The position numbers and the translations under genes were made by a program. The notes beneath the pieces are model-generated. The model had not been told where the DNA came from. It saw only the letters and a list, made by a program, of their open reading frames with translations, and did not search any database. DNA of 13,204 nucleotides. Source: Candidatus Babelota bacterium. GTDB lineage: Bacteria > JAGOBX01. Shown here piece after piece: positions 1-7,034 of this stretch (its first letter is position 1; every line of letters starts with the position of its first letter). The DNA is taken from positions 1 through 13,204 of the forward strand of contig JAGOBX010000047.1 in assembly GCA_017999075.1 (NCBI GenBank). Reading direction: 5' to 3'.

Positions 1-155
1 CATTAATAATGTTTATTAAAACTTCTAAAAACCCGAAAAATGCTGTGAATTTTGAATGCAATTTTCAAGTTAAATAATTATAAATGAAATTAAGGAAATG
101 TCTAACAGAAATTAAAGTTTGACCAAAATACATATTTTAAAAATTAAAAATACTT

Positions 156-183
156 TTGACATAAAAAAATATTGGTCTATAAT
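156..183 (+). promoter_or_regulatory. sigma70-type promoter for the cyclophilin-like gene
   Basis: A perfect -35 TTGACA (156-161) is followed after 16 nt by a perfect -10 TATAAT (178-183). Transcription would start near 190 and leave a leader of about 54 nt before the ATG at 244. The surrounding 1-243 stretch is AT-rich with no ORF or RNA gene that I can see. In such AT-rich DNA a chance TATAAT is common, but a perfect TTGACA at near-ideal spacing just upstream of a co-directional gene is not. Confidence 0.6.
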
Positions 184-243
184 AATAACTTAACAGTTTT
201 ATAATTTTGATAATATCGGCAACTTTTTTGTATTATTCAACTT

Positions 244-585
244 ATGAAAATTAAATTAGACTTTAGAAATTTTTCTTTGAATGCTGATTTGTTCGATACT
301 GAAATTAGCAAAAAATTCTATGAACGCCTGCCGCTGACGGTTAATGAACTTACGCGCTGGGGCAATGAACTCTACGGCTCTATAGGTATTGATTTAGGCG
401 AAGAAAAACCTGTTCATTTAATTTCGGAAGGCGGGCTTGCCTATACAAACCGCGGTAATTATCTTTGCTTATTTTTTGGGCAAAAACCTGCTTGGGCTGT
501 TGAATATATCGGTAAAATACAAGGCGATGAATGGCAGAAATTGATAAAAGCTGATACTGACAGTTTAACGATAACACAAGCATAG
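244..585 (+). CDS. cyclophilin-like fold protein (TM1367/DUF369-like)
   Basis: A 113-residue soluble protein with no signal peptide or membrane segment. It reads like the small cyclophilin-like beta-barrel family known from Thermotoga TM1367: an N-terminal strand with a short A/D-L-x-x-T element, an LP pair (29-30), an RWGNELYGSI block (38-47), and a C-terminal block of a GGLAY turn, a GNYLCLFFGQ strand (71-80) and EYIGKI (87-92). The length suits the family. These proteins resemble cyclophilins in fold, but isomerase activity is not generally established, so no reaction is assigned. No Shine-Dalgarno sequence precedes the ATG; a good promoter lies 60 nt upstream. The next gene starts 84 nt downstream on the same strand. 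The stretch 321-390 is about half G+C, unlike its surroundings, which hints at acquisition by transfer. Family call from recalled motifs. Confidence 0.65.
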   Translation: MKIKLDFRNFSLNADLFDTEISKKFYERLPLTVNELTRWGNELYGSIGIDLGEEKPVHLISEGGLAYTNRGNYLCLFFGQKPAWAVEYIGKIQGDEWQKLIKADTDSLTITQA

Positions 586-625
586 AAATGATTGCAAAGC
601 ATAAGTCGCGTTTTCAGAAAATCTT

Positions 626-640
626 TCTTAACTGTTAAGA
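626..640. promoter_or_regulatory. short dyad, possible operator
   Basis: TCTTAAC and GTTAAGA form perfect 7-bp arms around a single T, 30 nt before the ATG at 670. A related half-site, CTTAACAGTT, lies at 189-198 at the predicted transcription start of the preceding gene. No T-tract follows, so a terminator is unlikely; a protein-binding site is only an inference. Confidence 0.25.
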
Positions 641-669
641 TTTATAAAATAAATATTTATGGGTAATCA

Positions 670-1617
670 ATGAATATTCAAAAAAACAATAATAAAACAA
701 TCGAATGGCTGCTTGATTCTGATGATGTTTCAATAAGATATCGAACATTGACTGAACTGCTTGACATTCCTGAAACAGATAAAAAAGTTTCATCCCTTAA
801 AAGACAAATATCAGAGAGTAAACCTGTGAAGGATATTTTGGATAATATGCATCCGGATGGTTATTGGCTGCAGAAAAAGTCTACAACAGGCGAAATGATT
901 GGTGATGCTATAGAATACGGAGCCTTTGCAACTACACATTTCTGCCTGTCATATTTAGCGGAATTGGGAATGACAAAAGAAAGTCCTGAAATAGCAAAAG
1001 CCTGTGAACGATACCTGAATCTTCAAAAAGAAGACGGCGACTATTGGAATCATATGTCCTGTCTGACCGGATACAATATCCGTACATTTATCAGATTAGG
1101 ATATAAAAATGATTTCAGAATTCAGCGTTCAATAAATTTATTGCTTTATACTAACCGTTTTGACAACGGCTATCTTTGCGATATGCACGAAAAGAGAAAC
1201 AAAAAAAGTAAAAGTTGCATCAGAGGCGCAGTTAAAGTTCTTTTGGCGTTTGCTGAACTGCCTGAGTATTGGAATCATCCGCGTGTTAAAAACTTAATAG
1301 ATTATTTTTTAAAAAGAGATGCTATTTTTAAAACTGCTGATAAAAATAAGATAGTAAATGAAGATATAAACCGCTTATCATATCCAATAATTTGGCGTGC
1401 GAATATTTATGAAATATTATATGCTTTGAGTAAAATGGGTTATGGAAAAGAAAGACGGTTGGAACGCGCATGGAGTCATTTAGAAGCGAGGCAGACTAAT
1501 AATGGAAAATATATACTTGATTGGACTCCTGTTCAATGTCCCTGGAAAATAGGAAAACGTAAACTTGAAAATAATTGGGTTACGTTTTATGTTTTGCTCG
1601 CAATGAAATATAAATGA
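670..1617 (+). CDS. alpha/alpha-toroid protein, squalene-cyclase/prenyltransferase-like
   Basis: A 315-residue soluble protein of unknown reaction. It begins with a W-L-L-x-S-D-D-V-S-I-R-Y-R-T-L-T-E-L-L block (13-31). It then shows helical-pair repeats typical of terpenoid-cyclase-like toroids: a PDGYW element (62-66), an LAELG helix end (96-100), CLTGYNIRTFIRLGY (131-145), KSCIRG (181-186), a WRANIYEILYAL helix (242-252) and a C-terminal NGKYILDW element (278-285). Homologues are common in anaerobes and archaea and are often mislabelled 'nitrogen fixation protein NifH' or 'prenyltransferase'. There is no P-loop, so it is not nitrogenase reductase, and I see no clear DxDD (squalene-hopene cyclase) acid motif, so cyclase activity is not supported. 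The start follows a weak GGG 7 nt upstream. It may be cotranscribed with the gene 84 nt upstream, or use its own signals around the dyad at 626-640. Confidence 0.6.
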   Translation: MNIQKNNNKTIEWLLDSDDVSIRYRTLTELLDIPETDKKVSSLKRQISESKPVKDILDNMHPDGYWLQKKSTTGEMIGDAIEYGAFATTHFCLSYLAELGMTKESPEIAKACERYLNLQKEDGDYWNHMSCLTGYNIRTFIRLGYKNDFRIQRSINLLLYTNRFDNGYLCDMHEKRNKKSKSCIRGAVKVLLAFAELPEYWNHPRVKNLIDYFLKRDAIFKTADKNKIVNEDINRLSYPIIWRANIYEILYALSKMGYGKERRLERAWSHLEARQTNNGKYILDWTPVQCPWKIGKRKLENNWVTFYVLLAMKYK

Positions 1618-1691
1618 TTTAACCTAAAAACTGAAAGGGAAATTTCAAAATTTAAAATGGCGCACAAAATATAGCTTGGCTAATTATTAGG

Positions 1692-2761
1692 ATTCATTAT
1701 GGAAGTGTTTCCAAACTTTCCTAAAAAAAAGATTTTTTTCTGCTAATCATCGCGAATAAAACTAAAAAAAATCCTGATACAAACGAGATAATTCCTCCAA
1801 AGCATAAAGTGTCTCCTGACTTCATATGCAAGGATTATGCAATTATTATTTTTTAAAAAAGATGTCTGAAAAAATCGGACTAACTTCAGCATTAAGAAAA
1901 GTATATCCTGAAACAATAAATGAAATACTAACTTGCGCAATGTTTGGCATATCAGAAGAACACCCGTTGTATCTATGTGAAGCATGATCTGATATTACAG
2001 CAGTTGATTGCTAAAGCAATCTATATTCACAAAGACTCAGTGAATTATTACGGGATATCGGAATAAACGACAATCAGAGATATAATTTTTTTAATGAATG
2101 GCGTGAAACCAACACTGATACCAAACATATTGTTTTTGATATTTCTTCTATATCATCGCATAGTAAAAATATTGATTATGTTGAATGGGGAAAGAATAAG
2201 GACGATAAAAAACTTCCGCAAGTTAATATCGGTTTGGTATTGGGCGAGCCATCCGAACTGCCGTTATATTATACAACGTATCCCGGCAGTATAAAAGATG
2301 TAAGCACATTAAAAAACCTGACAGCTCATAATATATGGTTAAAATTAAAGAAAACCATATTTCGTTCTTGACCGCGGATTTTATAGCGGACCTAATATAA
2401 AACAATTATCAGACGAGGGTTTTACTTTCATTATGCCTCTGCCTTTTTCAACGAATATTTCAAAAGATTTGATAAAAAATTACAGCAAAACAATTACGCA
2501 TCATTCTAAATCCTTTATGTACAATGATTCAATATTTTTTTCGAAGGCAGATTATTTTTGTTTTTTATTTCGCTTATCATATATGCCGCTATAGATAAGA
2601 TTATGAGAAAAAATAACCTTTACAAGAAATATTCATTAAACGAAATGATTTATGAATTAAAAAAAATTAAACTACTGAAACTTCCAGATGGTCAAAAAAT
2701 TATTTCAGAAATTTCAAAAAAGCAAAAAGATATTTTTAAAATTTTTAATATACAATTTTAA
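1692..2761 (+). pseudogene. decayed IS1634-type (IS4 superfamily) transposase
   Basis: Conceptual translation across frames gives a recognisable DDE transposase. Frame 3 (about 1692-1853) yields NPDTNEIIPP and ICKDYAIIIF. It shifts near the T/A homopolymer at 1849-1860 to frame 2, which gives MSEKIGLTSALRKVYPET and ISEEHPLYLCEA, then in-frame stops at 1985 (TGA) and 2012 (TAA). Frame 2 continues through the first catalytic Asp region (FDISSISSHS) and LPLYYTTYPGSIKDVSTL. One extra T near 2360 shifts to frame 3 for the second catalytic region (FVLDRGFYSGPNI). Near 2545-2560 the reading jumps back to frame 2 at the C-terminal FFISLIIYAAIDKIM and KKQKDIFKIFNIQF. The stretch that should carry the third catalytic acid (Y-R-x-K-x-x-x-E type) is missing, so an internal deletion is inferred. 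An earlier stop sits at 1722. No terminal inverted repeats or target duplication were found. It cannot encode an active enzyme. It also accounts for the whole interval between the flanking genes. Confidence 0.85.
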
Positions 2762-2783
2762 AAAATTTAGATACAGGCATAAT

Positions 2784-3179
2784 TTATACTGATTTCGGAA
2801 TAATTATTTTTATTCCAGGGCAGTCATTCTTTACATAATCAAGATATGAATCATCTTGAATAATTTTTTTCCAGTAAGGATATGTTTTGCATTGATGAGG
2901 TCTACAATCATATATTAAGCATTTATTTTTTTCTGTTAAAAAAATGCATCTGTAATCAGATTCGTTTTTTTTTATTTCTATAAGAGTTGTTTTAAGATTC
3001 TCTTTTTTAGTATATTTTTTTTTAAAATCTTTTAACGGTATTCCTAAAAAATCAGATATATTTTTTTGTTCTGTATCTGTAAGCCATACATAACCTGTTG
3101 CTCCAGAACAGCAATTCCCGCATTGAATACAATTGAATTGTATTCTGTCTGTTTTAATTGATTTTATAATTTCATTCAT
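2784..3179 (-). CDS. YkgJ-family cysteine-cluster protein (putative zinc/iron chelating)
   Basis: A 131-residue protein with the full YkgJ/UPF0153-type cysteine pattern: C17-x2-C20-x2-C23-C24 near the N-terminus (FNCIQCGNCC), then C78, C87, C92, C97 (CRPHQCKTYPYW) and C120 (CPGI). The family is predicted to bind metal through these cysteines; the physiological role is unsettled. The length is typical of the minimal family domain and there is no signal peptide or membrane helix. It starts 13 nt after the stop of the FapA-like gene with no visible Shine-Dalgarno, so translation is probably coupled to that gene and it is the last gene of the minus-strand cluster. It converges on the transposase remnant, leaving 22 nt between them and no clear terminator hairpin. 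Confidence 0.85.
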   Translation of the reverse strand: MNEIIKSIKTDRIQFNCIQCGNCCSGATGYVWLTDTEQKNISDFLGIPLKDFKKKYTKKENLKTTLIEIKKNESDYRCIFLTEKNKCLIYDCRPHQCKTYPYWKKIIQDDSYLDYVKNDCPGIKIIIPKSV

Positions 3180-3192
3180 AATTCTGATAATA

Positions 3193-6100
3193 TTATATTT
3201 TTACCAATTTTATATTTTCTTTTTTTAATTCTTCAAACAATTCATCAACCGGAGGTTCGTAAGGTTTTATTCTTATTTGGTTGTCGAGATAAAAATAAGT
3301 TACAAAATCAGTGACGTGATCTACTTTAATTTTTGCTGTGGAAATTGTTAACCGAATTCCTGTAAAACATTTTTCACTAACACAAATTTTGCCGTCTTTT
3401 CCTTTTTCAATTATTTCAGCAAGAATTTTTCTATCTTCAACAAGTTTTTTCAAACGTTTAACAATTTCTTCATCTTGATTTCTAAGTTTATCCAGCATTT
3501 CTTCATGTTTTTCTGTAAATTCATTTTTAGCCTTTAACTCCAACAACCGTTTTATATCAAGCCGTCCGCTTTTATAAAATTTTTCAAGTGAAACAATATA
3601 TGTTTCACTTTTTTTCATTTTTTCGAAAACTTCAGGATCAGAACCAGCTTCTACAGTTGTAACAGTAGCAATTTTAGAGCCGAGAATTTTTGCAAATACA
3701 GATTTACCGGCTCTTATTATTCCGCCGACAATCAATCCTTTTCCTCCTGTCAATACCACGACATTTTGCGCGGCATTAACAACACTGTGCATCAAAGAGT
3801 TTGATACTATGACATTTCTCCTGCAGAATACCGTAGCCTGTTCAATAAAATTTGTAATCATATTGCCTTTAACTGTTATCTTGCATTTATAGTTTCCTGA
3901 AATTCCGCGTCTAACATAAAGATTATTTCCGCATTCTACAGTTGCACCTTCAATATTTGAAACATAAATATCTCCGCCTGCTTTTACACTGAATCCTTCT
4001 TTTATAGTTCCGCTTATTATAACTGTTCCGGGAAACGTTATATTCCCGGTTCTATTATCTATATTGCCTATTATATGCAAAGCTTCTTCAACATAAAATT
4101 TGTAACCTTCACGGAACGCCATACCGCTAATCTGCGCAGAAATTTTCAAACCGTCTTCTGATAATACCGCATTTTTACCTGCGCGCAATTGAAAATTTTT
4201 ACCTTTTGGCGGAGAAATTTCCTCGCCAAAAACATTGATTCCAGGAGTCCCTTCTTTTGGCGGAATTTTTTTCACTATAAGATCTTTTGACCTCACAGAA
4301 TCAAGCGGTTGAATTCCATAAATTTCTTCAAGTTGTTTTTCTTCTGAAGATTTTTCTTTATTTTGATTAACAAAAGGAAACAACAGCACTGCGTCCTGGC
4401 CAGAAACAGGATTTATTCCTTCCGAAATTAATAATTCCATCTTTTTTTTCAAATTTTTTAATGAATTTTTTATCAGGTCAAGATTCGGTTTATAAATATT
4501 TTTTTCAATAATTTTATTTTTTATCTCATCATAATCTACTGGAAGTCCACCATATTGCGGAGGAATTAAAGTTATATAAACCTGCATTTTATCAGAAGAA
4601 ATATTAAAAAAATATTTTCCGTCAAGTTCGGGTTCAGGCTGACGAGGACCTATTTTAACTTCTTCTGCCGAACTTTTTTCCATTTCATTTTTCAATATTT
4701 CCAAATCAATCCCGGAATTATAATTAAATTCCCTTAATTGCTGAATTGCTTCTTCAACTTTCGCTTTTTTCCCATTGCCTCTCGGAGGAAATGAAGTCAG
4801 CATAAGCCCTTTTATTGTATTCAATATAACAAAAAAACCGTCTAAATCTTTCCGTTCTTTTCCTTTTTTAAAAATCTTAATTACATAAGTTTGTTTTTTT
4901 AAATTTAAAAAACTTTTATTTGGATGCTGTAATATTTCATAATCAAGATCGTCTTCCGAACATTGAAAATGTTCCACTCCTTTCTGCATGCACTCTTTAA
5001 TTGAAGCTCCAGCTATCTGTATAGGATAACTATTTTTAATTTTAAAGAACATTTGCCTCAAAGCATTTTTATCTTCATTTTTTCCGATCAATATCGCATT
5101 AAGGCGTAATATTTTTTTTGACTGCGACATATATCTGTCAACATCAATAAATAATGCATTCTGAGAAGGTATATTTAAAAATTTCACAGCAAGCTGATAC
5201 AATAATTGCGAATCATATCCTTCAAAAAGAGCGTTTTTCCTTAATTTCAAGTTTTCAAAAATAACCGGTTGGCCGGATTCTGTTTTTATAGAATCATTGG
5301 AATAAATTATTTTTTCAATATCAGGTTTTACAAATCCTTCCATAACTATATTTTCAAAAGAACTTGAAAATGCTATTTTTTCATATTTTTTTTCAATAAT
5401 TTTTTCTATTCCGTCAAGAACAATCTTAACTCCTTCAACTATATTTCCGTCAACTCCGACAATCCGGCGGCCATTATTATTAATTATAGAATCAAAGGGT
5501 TTTACTTTTTCAGAAAGTTCTGTCAAAGTTTTATTAATTTGAATTATAGATTCTGTTTTTTTAGAAAATCTGGAATCAGTCTGAGGAACATTATTTTTTT
5601 TCAATTGCTCTATTTCATTCTTTAAAGTAATTAAATTCCGTTCACAGAATTTTTTTTGGTCAATAATTTTATTATATTCGTCTCTTTCATTTTTAAACAT
5701 CCCCAAATTTATAGAAATAGGTTCGCTGTCAAGCACAACTTTTGTTTTATTAGCTGGAATATATAACAGACTGCATAATTCCGAAAAATATTTTTTTTTA
5801 TGATTAACGGATTCTATGTGATTTTCTATTTGTTCAAGCCGTTCAAGTGATTTATCATCAAGTTTTTCACTTTCAATTTTTTTGCGTTCATCTTCATATT
5901 TTCTTATATCCGCATCCAAAAAAGATAATTTTTCTTTGTATCTTTTTAACACAAAAACATAATCAGCAGAAACTTCTTCTTCAGACCCAGGAGTAGAATA
6001 TTTTGCAAAATATTCGTTTATTTTATCAAAATTAATTTTAGGATATATTTCATCCGCATTTATTTTCAATGTATTATATCGGTTCTTCAAATTATCTATA

Positions 6101-6990
6101 TTTTTATAATATTCTTGTGCGCGTTTATCATCAACAGCATTCGACACAAGAAAATTTTCTATGTCATTGATTTCCTTTTCAAGTTGATCCATTGACAAAA
6201 TGTATTCCAGCAAAACTTTAATCTGGCTGTCTTCTATTCCGGTTTCAAGCGTGTATATCGATTCTCGCCTGCTTCCTATCCTGTTTGCTGAAACTTCATT
6301 TCTTATAAACAATTCACTACGTTCAATTGCTCTTTCTCCAGGACCTGTCAGAATCAAGGACTTTCCACTTTCAATAAAACAATCTTTTATAATATCTTCA
6401 ACAATTATATTCCCTGAACATTTTATGTTAGTTGATTTTTCTATTCGAGGAGTTTTGATATTACCTCCGCAGTTTAAAAACCCATTTTGGAAATTGAATA
6501 TTCCATCTCTAGATATAATATTACCACCGCAGTTTAATTCAGAATCAAGAATTTTATATGTAAAAATATCGCCGGTAACATTTATAATTGAACCCGAATC
6601 TATTATTCCATGAACTATAACGCTTCCATCAAAATCAATGTTACCGGTACCTAATTCAACTGATGCGTCAGAATCTATTTCTATGACAGGCAAAACATTA
6701 AGCTCATTATGTTTCCATTGAATTAATCCTGATATAGTTGAAAAAATTTTCGTTCCGTCAGAAGATATGGCAACATTTTTACCAGGGATAATACCCGTAT
6801 CATTTTTGGTTCCTGTTTTATCAATGAATGAATATAACAATTGTCCTGGCGCAACTTCAAGATATTTTTTTTCAATTATTTCAAAAATCGATATTGAATC
6901 AAATAAAAACAAATATCTTCCAAAAGAATACACCAATTCATTATTTGTTTCATTTATGTCAGATATTATAAACAACTGGCGGTCAGGCAT
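3193..6990 (-). CDS. tandem FapA/DUF342 beta-solenoid protein with long coiled coil
   Basis: A 1265-residue cytoplasmic protein (no signal peptide or membrane segment) holding two FapA-like modules. The C-terminal module is complete: a Jag-N-like segment (about 660-708), FapA N-domain (790-870, with LIPPQYGGLPV and NPVSGQDAV), a PPKEGTPGINVFGE linker (910-923), a right-handed-solenoid-like repeat (935-1115, with TGNITFPGTVIISGTI and GGKGLIVGGIIRAGKS), a charged coiled coil (1120-1195) and a short C-terminal beta segment (1198-1242). The N-terminal half carries a degenerate copy: IPGKNVAISSDG (68-79), solenoid rungs (100-240) with repeated CGGN/CSGN, a much longer coiled coil (255-500) and a matching end segment (505-560); it lacks the FapA N-domain. 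FapA of Vibrio controls flagellar polar assembly, but no flagellar gene is nearby, so the role here is unknown; a scaffold or polymer-organising role is inference. An AAGGA ribosome site lies about 6 nt before the ATG. The gene is 44 nt after the DUF1015 gene and likely in its operon. The usual family length is 450-700 residues, so this is a duplication or fusion. Confidence 0.85.
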   Translation of the reverse strand: MPDRQLFIISDINETNNELVYSFGRYLFLFDSISIFEIIEKKYLEVAPGQLLYSFIDKTGTKNDTGIIPGKNVAISSDGTKIFSTISGLIQWKHNELNVLPVIEIDSDASVELGTGNIDFDGSVIVHGIIDSGSIINVTGDIFTYKILDSELNCGGNIISRDGIFNFQNGFLNCGGNIKTPRIEKSTNIKCSGNIIVEDIIKDCFIESGKSLILTGPGERAIERSELFIRNEVSANRIGSRRESIYTLETGIEDSQIKVLLEYILSMDQLEKEINDIENFLVSNAVDDKRAQEYYKNIDNLKNRYNTLKINADEIYPKINFDKINEYFAKYSTPGSEEEVSADYVFVLKRYKEKLSFLDADIRKYEDERKKIESEKLDDKSLERLEQIENHIESVNHKKKYFSELCSLLYIPANKTKVVLDSEPISINLGMFKNERDEYNKIIDQKKFCERNLITLKNEIEQLKKNNVPQTDSRFSKKTESIIQINKTLTELSEKVKPFDSIINNNGRRIVGVDGNIVEGVKIVLDGIEKIIEKKYEKIAFSSSFENIVMEGFVKPDIEKIIYSNDSIKTESGQPVIFENLKLRKNALFEGYDSQLLYQLAVKFLNIPSQNALFIDVDRYMSQSKKILRLNAILIGKNEDKNALRQMFFKIKNSYPIQIAGASIKECMQKGVEHFQCSEDDLDYEILQHPNKSFLNLKKQTYVIKIFKKGKERKDLDGFFVILNTIKGLMLTSFPPRGNGKKAKVEEAIQQLREFNYNSGIDLEILKNEMEKSSAEEVKIGPRQPEPELDGKYFFNISSDKMQVYITLIPPQYGGLPVDYDEIKNKIIEKNIYKPNLDLIKNSLKNLKKKMELLISEGINPVSGQDAVLLFPFVNQNKEKSSEEKQLEEIYGIQPLDSVRSKDLIVKKIPPKEGTPGINVFGEEISPPKGKNFQLRAGKNAVLSEDGLKISAQISGMAFREGYKFYVEEALHIIGNIDNRTGNITFPGTVIISGTIKEGFSVKAGGDIYVSNIEGATVECGNNLYVRRGISGNYKCKITVKGNMITNFIEQATVFCRRNVIVSNSLMHSVVNAAQNVVVLTGGKGLIVGGIIRAGKSVFAKILGSKIATVTTVEAGSDPEVFEKMKKSETYIVSLEKFYKSGRLDIKRLLELKAKNEFTEKHEEMLDKLRNQDEEIVKRLKKLVEDRKILAEIIEKGKDGKICVSEKCFTGIRLTISTAKIKVDHVTDFVTYFYLDNQIRIKPYEPPVDELFEELKKENIKLVKI

Positions 6991-7034
6991 ATTATTTCCT
7001 TATTATTTTTTAACAGGGCTCATAGTTAATTCAT

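Noticed and set aside
3-19. Perfect AT-only inverted repeat, TTAATAA around TGT
   Set aside because: A 7-bp A/T-only dyad is expected by chance in DNA this AT-rich, and no gene or repeat partner is attached to it.
119-124. TTGACC as an alternative -35 element
   Set aside because: No acceptable -10 box lies 16-18 nt downstream, and the consensus pair at 156-183 is far better.
1632-1647. TGAAA/TTTCA hairpin after the toroid gene as a terminator
   Set aside because: The stem is only 5 bp with mostly A-T pairs, and no T-tract follows.
1743-1985. Minus-strand ORF of 80 codons
   Set aside because: It is antisense to the transposase remnant, which carries the recognisable protein similarity.
2558-2761. 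Stand-alone small gene of 67 codons
   Set aside because: Its translation is the C-terminal end of the decayed transposase, not an independent gene.
6200-6613. Plus-strand ORF of 137 codons
   Set aside because: It is antisense to the FapA-like gene, low in complexity and without any recognisable motif.
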